Source: Macrobrachium rosenbergii (Eukaryota; Arthropoda; Malacostraca; Decapoda; Palaemonidae). From it: a stretch of 64,000 nt of DNA. Position 1 is the stretch's first letter. Every line of letters starts with the position of its first letter. The stretch spans positions 48,469,727-48,533,726 of the forward strand of contig NC_089781.1 of NCBI RefSeq assembly GCF_040412425.1, in the 5' to 3' direction. The position numbers and the translations under genes are program-made. Below the pieces are notes generated by a model. It was given only the letters and a program-made list of their open reading frames with translations. It was not told where the DNA came from and searched no databases. This document shows positions 1 to 13,068 of the stretch, piece by piece.

Positions 1-1374
1 TCCTATTAATTTTCAGAGTTGCTGCATCAAGTGTCAATGTTGTAGTTGGAGAACTTTAACTAGACACAACATCTGAAAGTACTGTAACACAGAATCTCAT
101 AACATCTCAAGTATGGTATACACTAGTTGTTGGGACATAAAACTGATAAAAACAATTTTAGAAATAAATAAGACAATCCAGTCAACATGGCTTCATAGAC
201 AGGCCAGTAATTACAAAGGAATTCTCTTACAGTTGGTGCTTGGCAGAATGGTGCTTGTTGGCACAGTGATAGAATATAAAGGACTCTCCCAGGACAGGCA
301 GCGTATCCCCTGTCCTACAATGGCTGCCTCGGCTTTCACTACGTCTCCCCCTGCACAGTTAAACATTGAAGCATGAAAAGCAGATCAGGAGAGCCCATTT
401 CTTTGTGTGTGTGTTGGGTGGATATTGTGAGGTCCATGCACATGAGAAGTGGTTGGAACAGACTCTGATATAAATGGTTTTCTTTGTCAAAACCTAGATT
501 TTTGATAGTGTAACTACTGTAGTTCTCAAGGGCTTATAAAAAGTGACAGAGTGACAAAATGGCTTAGCTCCTAAAAAAATAAATCCCAACAACCCAGATT
601 AATTTTTGCTCGATTTTCGACTGAAATCTTGACTGCTTTTATCAGTATTTTTATATGCAAAACGTATATGACCATTTAGCCTTCAATTTTATCTGCATTG
701 TTTTTTAACGGAGATTTTTTCCATAAAACTTTGTTATAAGAATATATCCTTAAAAGGTGAACTATAAAAGCTTTAGGTTAGTTTTAATTTGAAAAAAAAA
801 TTAAGTATAATACAATCTTTTATATTAATCCTTTGTATTATTTTTACATTTATTTTCAACGTGTTTGTTTTAATCTTCATCTTATTTCATTTCAAGTTTT
901 TTTTTATTTTTTTTATTTAGTTAATGCTTTTGTTTTTTATTTACTTGTATCATAATTTTCTTCATTGGTTAATAAATGGTATTTAAAAATCACAATACAA
1001 ATATAGAACAACAATAGTAAATAATAATAAAAATATATCAGAAAACGTTGAAGTAAAATCATTCACGAAAAAGAGGGCAAAATTCCCAAAAATATTGTAT
1101 TCAAATTTAAATTTTTTTATTTTTTTATATGATATATTCATTTTCCAATTTTTAGATAATTTTTAAAATAGATTTTTCATTTAGATATTGACTGAATTTT
1201 TTACTTTTTTTTTAAATTGGACTCGGTTATAAGAAGTTAAAGTTAAACTAAATTCATTCATCATAAAGAGAGCAAAATTCATAATAATATTGTATTCAAA
1301 ATTGATATATTTTTCAAAAACTTTCATGATACATTCTTATTCCTTTTTTCAGGTCATTTTTGAAGTTGATTCTT
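1..1374. other. AT-rich unassigned sequence
   Basis: No convincing coding signal. The longest open frame (113-376, plus) has no recognisable domain, no biased composition and no splice context, so I leave it out. Towards the right end the sequence grades into short A- and T-runs that lead into the A-rich tract. Confidence 0.5.
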
Positions 1375-2160
1375 TACTTGAATAAATAAATAAATATAAA
1401 TAAAAAATAAATAAATAAAAATAAATATATAAAATGAATATAAATAAAAAATAAAAAAATAAAAAAATAATAAATAAGTACATAACAATTACTAAAAATA
1501 AATCAATAAATAAAGAAAAATAAATGAAATTAAGATGTATAAATAAAAGTAAGTAAATGAAAAATAATATGAACTAAACCAAAATAACTAATATGTATGA
1601 AAATAAATAAATAAAAATCAACAAAAATAAATTAAAATAAATGAAATTAAAACATAAAAATCAATAAATCTAAATAATTAAAATTAAGTAAAACTAAATA
1701 AAAAAAGGAAATGCCTAAAAAGAGATAAAATCAACAAAAAAAAAATTAAAAATAAAGTTAAATAAATAAATGAAAATAAATAAATAAAGAAGACCAAATA
1801 AATGAAAAAACTAAAAACTAAAAAAATAAATAAATAAAAATAAATGAGAATAAATAAATAAATAAAAATAAATAAAAATAAAGAAATAAATAAAATAAAG
1901 AAATAAAAATAAATGAAAATAAAAAATAAACATAAATAAATAATGAAAAATAAAAAAATTAATAAAAAAATAAAAATAAATTAAATAATAAAAATAAATA
2001 AATAGATAAAAATAAATAAATAAAAAATAAATAAATAAGAAATGAATAAATGAAGAAAAATAATTGAATAAAAAAAAAAAAAAATAAATAAATTAATAAA
2101 AATTAAATAAATAATTAAAGAAAATAAAAATAAATAAATAAAAATAAATTTATAGTTAAA

Positions 2161-2191
<31 letters not shown>

Positions 2192-5100
2192 AAATTTAAA
2201 AAAATAAAAATAAATAAATAAATAAAAATAGATAAACAAATAAAAAAATAAATAAATAAATATATTAAAATTAATAAATGAAAAAAATAAATAAATAAAA
2301 ATAAATAAATAAATGAAAATAAATAAATAAATAAAAATAAATAAATAAATAAAAATAAATATATAAAAAATTAATAAAAAAATAAATAATAATAAATAAG
2401 CAAATAAAAATATATAAAAATAAATAAATAAATAAATAAAAATATATATTAAATAAAAATAAATAAATAAAAATAATTATATATAAATAAAAAATAAATT
2501 AACAAAAATAAATAAATAAATATATAAAAATGAATAAAAAATAAATAAATAAATAAAAATAAATGTAAATAATAAATAAAAATAATTAAATAAATAAAAA
2601 AAAATAACAATAAATAAAGAAATTAAAATAAATAAATAAGTAAAAATAAATAAATAAATAGAAATAAATGAAAAAAATTTATAAAAATAAATAAATAAAT
2701 AAATAAAGGTAAATAAATAAATAAATAAATAAACAAAAATGAATAAAAATAAAAATAAATTAATAAAAATATATAAATAAATAAAAATAATTAAAAATAA
2801 ATAAATAACGAAAAATAAATAAAAATAATAAAAAAAAAAAATTAAAATAATAAAATGAATAATAACAAATAAATAAATAAGTAAAAATGAATAGAGAAAA
2901 AATACATAAAAATAAATAAAAATAAATAAATCAATAAAAATAAATAATAATAAATAAATAAATAAAAAATAAATAAATAACTAAAAGAAAATAAGTGAAA
3001 ATAAATAAATAAAAATCAATAAATAAATAAACATAAATAAATAAGAGTAAAAAAATATTAAGTAGAAAAGATAAATAAATAAAAAAAATTAATAAATAAA
3101 AAGAAATAAAAGTAATTAATAAAAAAAGGAAATAAAAATAAATAAAAATAAATAAATATATAAAAATAAATAAAAATAAATAAATAAATAAAAATTTCTA
3201 AATAAATAAACAAATAATTAAAATAAAAAAAAATTAATAAATAGAAGAAGATAAATAAATAAATAAAATTAATGAATAAATTTGAATAAATAAAATTAAA
3301 TAAATAAAATAAATAAAACAAAAAATTTAAAAAATTAAAATAAATAAATAAAAAATAAATAACAAAATAAAAAATAAATAAATAAAAATAAATACAAAAA
3401 AATAAATAGTTAACAATAATTAAAAATAAATAAATAAAATTAAATAAAAATTAAAATAAATAAAGAAAAATAAATAAATTAAAATAAATAAATAAAAAAT
3501 AAAAACAAATAAATAAAAATAAATAAATAAAGAAAAATAAATAAAAATAATTGAAAATAAATGAATAAAAATATAAAAAGTAAATAAATAAATAAATAAA
3601 AATAAATAAAAAATAAAATTAAATAAATAAATAAATAAAGTAAATATATAAATAACTATAAATAAATTAAAAAATGAATAAATAAATAAATATAAAAATA
3701 AATAAATAAATAAAAATATATCAATAATTCAAAATAAACAAATAAATAAATAAAAATAATTGAAAATTAATAAATAAAAACTAATTAAATAAATAAAAAT
3801 ATACAAATAAATTAAATAAAAATAATAAAAATATAAATAAAAATAAATAAATAAATAAATGAAAATAAATAAACAAAAATAATAAAAATAAAAAATAAAC
3901 AAAAAATGAAATGAATAGAAATAAATGAAAATAAATAGATAAAAATAAAAAAATAAATAAAAATAATTAAATATATGAAAATAGAGTAAAAATAAATAAA
4001 TAAATAAAGGTAAATTAATAAAATACATAAATAAATAAAAATGAATAAAAATAAATAAGTAAATATAAATATAAATAAATAAATAAAAATAAATAAATAA
4101 TTTTAAAAAATAAAAATAAATAGAAATGAATGAATGAATAAAAATACATAAATAAATAAAAATAAATAAACAAATAAAAAATAGATAAAAAAATAAATAA
4201 ATATATGAAAATAAATAAATAAATAAAAATAAATAATGAAATAAAAAAAGGAAAATAAATAAATAAAAATAAATTAATAAATACATAGATAAAAATAAAT
4301 AAATAACTAAAATAAATAAGAATAAAAAATAAATAAATAAAAAATTAATAAATAAAAATAAATAATTAAATAATTAAAATAAATTATTAAAAATATAAAA
4401 ATAAATAAAAATAAAGAAATAAAAATAAATAAATAAATAAAAATAAATAAATAAATGAAAATAAATAAATAAATATGAATAAATAAATAAATAAAAATAA
4501 ATTAATAAATAAATTATAATAAATAAAAATAAAGAAATAAAAAATAAATAAATAAAAATAAACAAATAAATGAAAATAAATAAATAAATATGAATAAATA
4601 AATAAATAAAAATAAATTAATAAATAAATTATAAATAAAAATAAATGAATAAATAAAAAATTAATAAATGGATAAATAAATAAAAATAAATCAAAATAAA
4701 TAAATAAAAATAAGTAAAGAAATAAAAATAAATAAATAAATAAACAAAAATAAATAAAAATAAAAATAAATGAATAAATAATAATAAATAAATGAAAATA
4801 AGTGAAAATAAATAAATAAATAAATAATAAAAAAGAAATAAATAAATAAAAATGAATAAATAGAAAATAAATCAATAAAAGTAAAAGAAAGCAAATAAAA
4901 AAATAAATAAATGGATAAAAATAAATAAATAAAAATACATAAATAAAAATACATAAATAAAAATAAATGAAAATAAATAAATAAAAATAAATAAATAAAT
5001 AAATAATAGAAAATAAAAAGAAATAAGGGAATAAAATAAATAAATGAAAATAAATAAAAATATAATAATAAATAAAGAGAGAAAAATAAATAAATCAATA

Positions 5101-5372
5101 AAAAAATAAATAAATAAGTAATTAATAATAAATGAAAATAAATAAATAAATAATACTTATATAGGTAAAAATAAGGAAATAAATAAATATAATTAAATAG
5201 GTAAAAAAATAAAAAATATTAATAAAAATAAAATAAGTAAAAATAACTAAATAAAAAATAAATAAATGAATAAATATAGATAAATAGAAAATTAATAAAT
5301 AACAAAATTAATAAATTATAAAAATAAATAAATAAATGAAAATAAATCAATACAATAAAATAAATAAATAAA
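1375..5372. repeat. 4-kb A-rich low-complexity tract (TAAATAAA-like)
   Basis: About 4 kb made almost entirely of AAAT/AAATA words (TAAATAAATA, AAAAATAAAT) with scattered single-base variants. Long frames on the minus strand encode only F/I/L/Y runs and are by-products of the repeat. The tract stops abruptly at the DIRS recombinase remnant beginning near 5380. Confidence 0.9.
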
Positions 5373-5382
5373 CACCACTTTA

Positions 5383-5722
5383 TGCCCTGTATCCTGTCTT
5401 CAGGCCTACCTCCAGGCCACTGCGGCTTGGAAAAGGGGGCCAACTCTTTCGTCATACTACAGGTGCCAACATCTCCAAGGACGGCGTAAGATCCAAGATA
5501 CTTTACTTCATTAAGACAGCAGACCCAGACAGTGTGCCTGCGGGTCATGATGTTAGGAAAGTTGCTTCTTCAATCAATTTCTTCCAACACATGGATTTTG
5601 AGGACCTTACAGGCTATACAGGCTGGAAGTCCCCTAAGGTATTCTTCAGGCACTACTGTAAGCAGATCCAAGAAGTTAAGCACCATCTGGTCGCTGCGGG
5701 GAAGGTCTTAACAATGCTCATC
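5383..5722 (+). pseudogene. DIRS tyrosine recombinase, C-terminal remnant
   Basis: Translation aligns with the C-terminal third of the recombinases of the two large DIRS copies in this window. It contains the segment ILYFIKTADPDSVP, the catalytic HxxR box as HDVRK, the GYTGW box and the tyrosine region as FRHYCK. The first part (LCPV...LQAYL) is in a different frame from the rest, so there is a frameshift near 5430. The upstream recombinase, RT and Gag are absent and replaced by the A-rich tract. Family membership is firm from the motifs. The protein diverges clearly from the other two copies, so it represents an older or different DIRS subfamily. Confidence 0.8.
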
Positions 5723-6301
5723 CCTCATTCCATTGCCATATTCTGTACTATTATCTCCTTTATATTAATAGTTTGGTAATTTGCCTGGGCGAGTTTGGTC
5801 AGTATTGGTTTCTTTATGTTTAAGTGATTTTTGGCTGACAAGTGTTATTGTCATGGAATGTTGAATTTAATATTGAATATTGTAATAAAATCCTATAAAT
5901 GTCATTGGGTGTTTTCTTCCTGCATGTCCTGCTGTTGTGTACCAATTAATTATCCCTATTATAATTGTATTGCTCACCACCTTGAGTGTTATCTAATTTA
6001 ATGGTTAAAAGGGTCCAAGTCTCCCTTCTTTAGCCTCGAGACGGTCTGTCCTTCACCTCGTCCTTTTATGTATAAGGAGCTCACTCTACCCACTCTTGGT
6101 CGGTCCATAGACTTTCACCTTCGGCTTTGCCTGAGGTTCTAGTATGGTCAAACCGCTCACAGACATGCATTTCATGGAGGTTGTCTTAGTTGGATTGACT
6201 TTTCATATCACTCCCCTGCTGGGAATAGTCATTCTCAGGATGGTGTTCCTGGTATGGTTGGATTTAGTCTTCTGAGCAATGCAAATTTCTCTGGTACACT
6301 T
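5723..6301. other. Presumed 3' noncoding part of the DIRS remnant
   Basis: Lies between the recombinase C-terminus and the complementary-region palindrome, as in the two larger DIRS copies, which have about 360-460 bp in this interval. No coding signal is seen. Confidence 0.45.
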
Positions 6302-6392
6302 TCATCAGGACGACACAGTCCGAGCCCAAAAAACGGATTTTGACATAGGAAAAATCTATTTTTGGGTGAGGTAGCTGTGTCGTCCTGATGAA
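6302..6392. repeat. DIRS internal complementary region (ICR) of the 5.4-kb remnant
   Basis: A palindrome-like block. TCATCAGGACGACACAG on the left is mirrored by CTGTGTCGTCCTGATGA on the right, flanking an asymmetric centre containing GATTTTGACATAGGAAAAATC. The same plan is seen in the ICRs at 22791-22881 and 43526-43617, where the two halves are reverse complements of the two element ends. Here the outer terminal repeats were not located, so the element is probably truncated. Confidence 0.6.
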
Positions 6393-8586
6393 CCCGCCCG
6401 TTACAGTTAGGCCTTCGCGCCCCCCGATTGCTCAGTGATGGATTCTCCCCAAGCAACTAGTCCGGCTTGAGGGAATGAGCTTAGGTATTGCCGTATATCA
6501 AATTAAGTGATAACTTTTCCTGAAACATCCCATTTTTGGACTAAATTCTTAGCCTAGATACTGTAGGACTAGATGAAATAGTAATTTAGGAATAGATGAA
6601 ATCGTAATCTGTGCTGGATGAAATGGTAACCTATACTTAAGGCTGCACACTACGGTAGCTTATTGTGTTTTGTTTATGTAACCCATACACTTAAGTGTGA
6701 ATTAAATAATCCAGATTAGGCAGTAGCCTAGATTAGAGTAAGTTATAACTTGGTTATAAGGTTACACATTAGTGATTACTGTTTTATATAGTAAACCAAA
6801 TAGCCTAGGACTGGATATAAACAACAACCTGGCAGAGACAAATAGTTGAATAACTGTAAGGTTACATATTAATAAGTTTTCTGTTTTTATAATAATCTGG
6901 ATTAGGCAATACCCTATACTAGGTTAAGAAAGACAAATAAGCCTAGGATTATACATATACAATATCCTAGGCCAAATAAATTAACCTAGTTTTTTACAGC
7001 TCGGTAGTTTATCTGTACGGTTACATGCTAGTAGGGTCTTATGTAGCCTATATCCTTAAAGGTGATATAAACCTAGAGCAGGCAGTAGCCTAACCATATT
7101 AAGTAGGAACCCCCTTTTCAGGAATATCCTACTATTAGCCTAAAACAGCGATGGCCGAATATCAGATGAAAGGGTAGTCTCGGCCACATAAAACAGAAAA
7201 ACATATTATAAGAGAATTATTTTCTGTAAAGTTTATATCTTTTAAGTTGTAAATAAGCCTAGAATAGGTTAAGCAAGATCCTTCTAAGAAATCCTCTATT
7301 CTTAGCTTAATGTAGATTATACTGTAAAGTCCCCGCTAAGCGGGTTTTCTGTGGTGGCGACCTGTTTTCTTTGCCTCTCCTAGGATAACGGGTCACGAAG
7401 ATTCAGCCATACTCAATCATTTAAACTGATTTATGTAAATATTTACCTGTTACCAACTTGTATGTTATATGTTTCTTTTCCCCAGGTATCAGAATGTATT
7501 CAACTTCATTACTGTCCATTTGTGTAACTCAGAGTGTATTTGTTTATTGTATTTATTGTCAAATGTTATTGACCTAAGGTCACCCTGGTTCTCATTGTAC
7601 TCCTCGGCGTGACGTCAGTCTGCCGCTATATAAACCGCCTGTGTCCTCAATAAAGTAGCATAACCTTATCCTGCTCATTTCTTTCGCACTTCATAAAATA
7701 CTAGAATCATTACCCTAAGCTATAGAAAACAGTAGTAGTTAAACAAATTAGTTCATAGCAGTTTAGTCTGAATGGCATGACAATTGGAATTAAAAATTTC
7801 ACTTGGCCATTGCAAAAGGACTAACAGTGTATAAGTAATACAGCCATATAAAGGTATGAAAACTAACCTAAACCTAGAGGGTTTAACATAGATATTTAAT
7901 TAAATGTATTAAAACTGCACAATTTTAATCAAGTTAACCTGTAATATGGAAACTATATGAGGAACTACAGAAGTGTCCCTCATTTAAAAACAATTAATAC
8001 TAACTAGCTTCTAATAACAACTTGCTTAATATCACTACAGGGCCGCCATTAGGCATATAGCTTGCTCCTGGCAGCAAGTTTTAAGGACAAAACAGCTACT
8101 TTTAAGCTGTCTCAGTGGGGCCTAGGGTTCAGTAGGGGTGAGGAAGGGGGAGATTATAACGTCCCGGCAGACTCCAGCAGCAGATATTTAACCCTACCTC
8201 TGAACAACATCAATGTTTGGGCAAAAACCCATTAACATCAGTCGCCAATACCTCCCAGGTTAACCCCGTGGAGGAAGTAGAGGAGTCTTTACATGGAGTT
8301 CACATTCTTATTAAAAAATATGAAATGGACATTTCCATCGAAATGGCCCTGCTGAACCCAGAAGGCTCAGGGACACAAATTTAAGCTAGCCATGGGAGAA
8401 ACCTCCCAGAAGGAATTCTATTCCCCATGCAGCTATCATTGCTGAATAGGATCTTTCCCCAAAAGGGATACTGGGATCCACCTAACTCAGACTGAAATGT
8501 CTACTTTTTTGGAAGGGTATAGTAACTTGCCCAAGACTTCTGCCCCTTGATTAACAGGCAGTTACAGTTTAGTTGCTGAAGCTCAG
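6393..8586. other. Unassigned noncoding sequence rich in CCTA/TAGG words
   Basis: No ORF of interest. Between about 6540 and 7330 there are many short degenerate words such as TAGCCTA, CCTAGG and TTAGGC, without a fixed period. Contains the LTR-like promoter cluster described separately at 7610-7655. Confidence 0.4.
7610..7655 (+). promoter_or_regulatory. CRE, TATA box and polyadenylation signal cluster, LTR-like
   Basis: A perfect CRE palindrome TGACGTCA (7610-7617) is followed by a TATA box CTATATAAAC (7626-7635) and AATAAA (7649-7654) within 46 bp. A promoter and a poly(A) signal this close together are typical of a retrotransposon LTR (U3/R). I could not find convincing TG...CA ends or a second copy, so this may be a solo LTR or chance. 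No adjacent ORF is driven by it. Confidence 0.35.
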
Positions 8587-8604
8587 TTAGATTACGCAAA
8601 CTCC

Positions 8605-9165
8605 TCCAAAAGGGATACACAGTTTATGGCAAGCTCCCCCAAAAGGGATACACAGTTTATGGCAAGCTCCCCCAAAAGGGATACACAGTTTATGGCAAGC
8701 TCCCCCAAAAGGGATACACAGTTTATGGCAAGCTCCCCCAAAAGGGATACACAGTTTATGGCAAGCTCCCCCAAAAGGGATACACAGTTTATGGTAAGCT
8801 CCCCCAAAAGGGATACAGTTTATGGCAAGCTCCCCCAAAAGGGATAGACGGTTTGCGGCAAGCTCCCCCAAAAAGGGATACACAGTTTGTGGCATTTGAT
8901 CAGTTCTGTAAGGGAATTGAGTTTTTATTGACCTGTACCCACAACAAGGGATATACAATTTGCGGCAAGATCCCCCAAAAGGGATACACAGTTTGCGACA
9001 TTTGATCAGTTCTGTAAGGGAATTGAGTTTTTATTGACCTGTACCCCCAAAAGGGATATACAGTTTGCAGCAAGCTCCCCCAAAAGGGATATACAGTTTG
9101 CAGCAAGTTCCCCCAAAAGGGATACACAGTTTGCGGCAAGTTCCCCTAAAAGGGATACAGAGTTT
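8605..9165. repeat. 33-bp minisatellite with a higher-order variant
   Basis: At least six near-identical 33-bp units (core AAAAGGGATACACAGTTTAT, then GGCAAGCTCCCCC) run from about 8605 to 8805. More diverged units then run to about 9165, where TTTATGG becomes TTTGCGG or TTTGCAG. In the diverged part a 45-nt spacer beginning GATCAGTTCTGTAAGGGAAT occurs twice (about 8898 and 9002), so there is a roughly 104-bp higher-order unit. Because 33 is divisible by three, frames stay open on both strands. I read these as repeat by-products, not genes. Confidence 0.9.
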
Positions 9166-9519
9166 GCGCCATTTGGTCAGTTCCGTAATGAAATGGAGTA
9201 CCATCAAAGATGCCCTTGCCACAGAACGGCAATATATAAGGGACACGAAGCATGATTCTGAAAAGCAAAGTCAGTCAGTCATGCACGCACCAAAGTGTAA
9301 AATTACTGCACCAAAGTGTAAAAGTACTACATCCTGTAACCGAAGTGTGTAGATACAAATGCCGCCCAAGCAAGTCTGATTTTAGAATTCAGACTAGAAA
9401 CAACAATGGGTCAGTTTGGAATACAGAACTTCAGATTAAAACATAACAGGGGCTCCAATACTCACCCCTGATAATACTGATAATCCTTGGTGAGACGCCT
9501 CAATGTGCATTTTCTCTCC

Positions 9520-10395
9520 TGATGGCAAGTAGGCAATTAATCAGAGAAAAACTATGATCGAAGTTGTAAACGTAGAATTTACAAAGGGCAGCATTCCTTA
9601 ATACAGAATGGCTCCTGGTACCATCCTCACCAGACTTGGAGAAACCATTAACAGAAATGGTTTTCTTACCTGTGCCTATCGCATTAAAGACTAAAGAAAT
9701 CACCCTTTACCAGGTCAGTGGATCTCTACTTCCTTTTTAAATAAGACCCAAGTTGCTCACCAAGTAGCCTCATCAGAATTTTATGCTAGGCTCCGACTCC
9801 TTAGCATTATAACCTCTACCACTTTGCTGGAAGTTGCCGTCTAAAGGCTTCCAGAACATCCCCAGATAATTTTTGCTGCTGAGGCGAAAAGTCTTATGAG
9901 AACCCGATGGAAAGCACTCTTTGACTTCCTAGAATGGTGCATAAAATTGCTAATGGAAGCATTGGAGAGTTCCATCAAATCACTCTCCAATGTCACTGCA
10001 TTATTACATTCTAACCCCCTTCTGTAAGGACCTGTTAGAGGAGTCTGTTTGTGGCTCAACTCAAAGAGCATGCCTACCAACAGAATTGTACAGTGTATGC
10101 TCTTCTGGGAAAAGGGGAATTCAGGAAACAAAGAACCCAAAGTTTCCCATTACCCAACACCCCCCTCCCCCCAAAAGGCTCACTTTGATCAAAAATCATA
10201 TAAGCCTTCAGTCACCCCCAAAAATTTTTCCTCAAAAAGGGACAACAACAACTTCAAGGCCATCCTTTTTCACAAGGTCCAAAAACTATCTCATAGGGGA
10301 AAAAAGGAAAAAACGACACCTGGAATGTCTATCAAAGATAAAGGCAGAGGAGGAGGCAGATACCAAAAGGAATTATATTGGTTGACATCACAGAC
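9520..10395 (+). pseudogene. Gag-like remnant of DIRS element 3
   Basis: Several short frames in the position of Gag. A segment near 9870-10010 resembles the helical C-terminal part of DIRS Gag in general character. The basic, lysine-rich stretch near 10230-10360 sits where the other two copies have a basic Gag tail just before RT. Assignment rests mainly on position, and no diagnostic motif survives. Confidence 0.35.
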
Positions 10396-10439
10396 AATGG
10401 AAATTTTCCGTGTGGGGGGACAGCATTATTTATATGTAC

Positions 10440-11140
10440 AGAAAGGCCCCTGTTAATGGGGCCCATAGAGAAACGTGCGTACCAAGTACGTCTCTTCAGT
10501 GTCCTCAAAAAGAATTCATCCAAAAGAAGTGTGATCCTCAACCAATCAACAATGAACAAGCACATTGTTTACCGAAAGTTTTGGATAATTACCATTACCT
10601 AAGTACATTGAATCATTCCAAAAAGGGACTCAGACAGTTTCTGTGGATCTGAAAGATGCACACTGGCACATCCCTATAGCCGTTCCCTTCCGCTCCTTCC
10701 TAAGGTCCCGGATAGGAAAAGATATGTACAGATTCAAAGTCATGTCCTTTCAGCTAAACATTGCGTAAAGAATATTTTACAAAACTAGCAACGGTATTCG
10801 TTTGAGAACTCAAACAAAAAGATATGGGGGCCCACAAGAAAAGAGTGCTTGAAAAACCTAAGAGCAATGGTCAACAGACTACAGTACAGTCAAAAGGTTT
10901 TATTATAAATCTGAAAACATCCTGCCTCACGCCCAGCAGACACTTTCAGTGGCTGGGACTGTGTTGGGATACTCTTCACGGCCTGTTGTCTCTCCCCATC
11001 ATACTCAAAACAGAATAAGGCAAGTCCTCAAAAGGTTCCTTGCACAGCCCAGAGTTTCCAAATGGCAATCAGAACGTATGATGGGCCTGCTGCAGTTCTC
11101 GTCAGTAATAGATCCAATACATAGTTTGCAACTAAAAACG
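10440..11140 (+). pseudogene. Reverse transcriptase remnant of DIRS element 3
   Basis: Recognisable RT motifs in broken frames: RLFSVLKKNSSKRSVIL near 10490-10540, equivalent to GRLFSVPKKDS in element 1, then SVDLKDAHWHIPI near 10640-10680 with the first catalytic aspartate, then MYRFKVMSFQLNIA near 10730-10765. The YLDD region is not readable in one frame. In an intact element this would be the polymerase that copies genomic RNA into DNA. Confidence 0.75.
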
Positions 11141-11228
11141 TGAACAAATTCTGGCTATGGCATGCAAGAAAAAAGATGCGAGACCGACCCCATCAAAGGA
11201 TTAAAAGAGTTGAGGAGACGCTTCGGCC

Positions 11229-11990
11229 TTGGATTTGAAAGGAATCTCTGGTGAAACAGATCACTCTGTCTGTGTGAGTGACAAACACACAGATGCCTCA
11301 TTGACAGGTTGGGAGGACATTGGGAGGATCGTCAGGTGGCAGGGAGGTGATCAGCTACTCAGGAATATTTATATAAATTTCCTGGAGCTGATGGCTGTCT
11401 TTTTGTCTCAAAAAACTCAAACCTCCAGAAGAGAGGGAACATAACCACAATATCCTACATCAAGAGGTCTGGATCACATTCACCTCCTCTCAGTATGGTA
11501 ATGTTAGCCATCCTTCGAATGGCGCAAGCACATGTCTGCAGTTCACCTCACAAGGGGTCTCATTGTAATAGCAGACTCTCTGTCAAGGCAAATGACAGCC
11601 TCAACAGAGTGGATGTTGGACAACCACTCTTTTCACACAACCGGAAGTGGACCTGTTCTCCACATAATAGAATCACAAACTCCTACTATATGTATCTCCA
11701 AACCTGGACAGCCAAGCAACAGCAAGAGATGCCTTCCTTAAGACTGGAACAAGGGGAGGACGATATCTTTTCCTCCATTGTCCCAGATTTCGAAGGTTTT
11801 GAGTAAACTTCTAACCTTCATAGGAACAGTGTACTTAATAGCCCAAAATTGGCCAAACAGGCACTGGTTCCTATTACCTCAACAACGGACAAAAAGATCA
11901 GTTCCACTGTTGTCCGCTGTTCTATCCCAGACAGTAGGAGGGAAAGTCTCCTACGCATCCTCCTTTCTAAGCCGAGACCTTCATGCATAG
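11229..11990 (+). pseudogene. RNase H / DAM-like region remnant of DIRS element 3
   Basis: KHTDASLTGWEDIGR (11280s) matches the RNase H core HTDASMSGWGGY of element 1, with the first catalytic Asp. NFLELMAVFLSQK follows, with the second acidic residue. Near 11830-11880 AQNWPNRHWFLLP matches the APNWPKSSWFPLL segment of the C-terminal DAM-like region. Frames are interrupted repeatedly. Confidence 0.7.
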
Positions 11991-12054
11991 ATTTAAAAAA
12001 AATATATCAATCGTAATAATTACTCACCCAACATTGCTAGGCACCTAGGGCAAA

Positions 12055-12860
12055 AATTACGGACATCTTTCCGGCATTACCAGTCCGCATGGAAGATATG
12101 GTTAGATTATATCCATACTGAGAGCCCAGTTGAGATTTCTATAGAAACTTTATTTTTCTTATATTACCCTTTTGAAGACAAATGACTTGGTTACAACAGT
12201 CATGGCGTACAAGGCTGCATTAACGGAACCCTTGCTTTATGGATTCGGGATTGACTCCAGTATCACTTCCCTTCTGCAGTCTTTTGCTCTACAAAGGCCC
12301 ACTCCCGAAAGGCTTCCAATTACTTGGTCCCTGAACAAGGTGCTTAGATTTCTATCAATCCCTCAATTCAGTGGACCAAATACAACCACAACGCACATGC
12401 TACAAAAGGTGATCTTGATTGCATTAGCATCAGGAGCTCATATTAGTGAACTGGGCTCTCTTAGATGGGGACGATGCATCACACAAATAGCTGACCATCA
12501 ATTATTATTGTCCCTTAGCCCATCATTCCTGGCAAAGAATATGGATTCTTTAAAAAGGAAATCCATTCTTATAAGAAAATTCAATTTAGCAAAGACATTA
12601 TGCCCGGTTCATACACTTAAGGTTTACCTAGAAGTCACGGCAAACACCCCAGAAGGTCCTGTTTTCCTACACCCTAGTACAGACTAACCACTCTCCCTAC
12701 AAAGATTGAGAATGACTGTAGCGTTTCTCATTAAAAAGGGAAATCCACACTCTTTCCATTGGTCACATGATGTTAGGAAAGTAAGTATGTCTTTGGCCTT
12801 CTTAAGAAATGTTTGGGAGAGGGGTGACAATACTACAACCAAACCCAGCATGCTTAGGTA
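12055..12860 (+). pseudogene. Tyrosine recombinase remnant of DIRS element 3
   Basis: The 171-codon open segment 12172-12687 contains LIALASGAHISELGSLRWG, equivalent to the box-I region. The invariant arginine of SGARISEL is replaced by histidine (SGAHISEL). It continues with SFLAKN and TLCPVHTLKVYLE. After a stop, HDVRK (HxxR box) is readable near 12768-12782, and the Trp and Tyr boxes are then lost. The catalytic Arg loss and stops indicate an inactive integrase. Confidence 0.8.
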
Positions 12861-13068
12861 AGCCACTGTAGAATTACATCCTCAAATGTAAGTTCGTGTA
12901 TACAGTAGTTTCTTGTTCCTTGGTATCAAAACCTGAAGAGTTTTTGGAATAAAGAATGGGACTTGAAATCTGTGGCTTGACCTTGTACCAGAAATGTTAT
13001 TTCCTTTGGCGTGTTGGGATTAAAAAGTGAGAGCTTAAGCCTTTTTCGTCACCTGTCAATTTCTTTGT

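Noticed and set aside
113..376. 87-codon plus-strand open frame
   Set aside because: No domain, no conserved motif and no supporting splice or promoter context. A frame of this length is expected by chance.
3058..5548. Several long minus-strand frames rich in Phe, Ile, Leu and Tyr
   Set aside because: They only translate the TTTATTTA repeat, and membrane-like composition is forced by the base composition.
8605..9165. Regularly spaced repeats considered as a CRISPR array
   Set aside because: The 33-bp units are contiguous with no unique spacers, and the context is eukaryotic.
8587..9246. Overlapping frames on both strands encoding 11-residue repeats
   Set aside because: They follow automatically from a 33-bp repeat with no stop in several phases. 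No independent evidence of translation.
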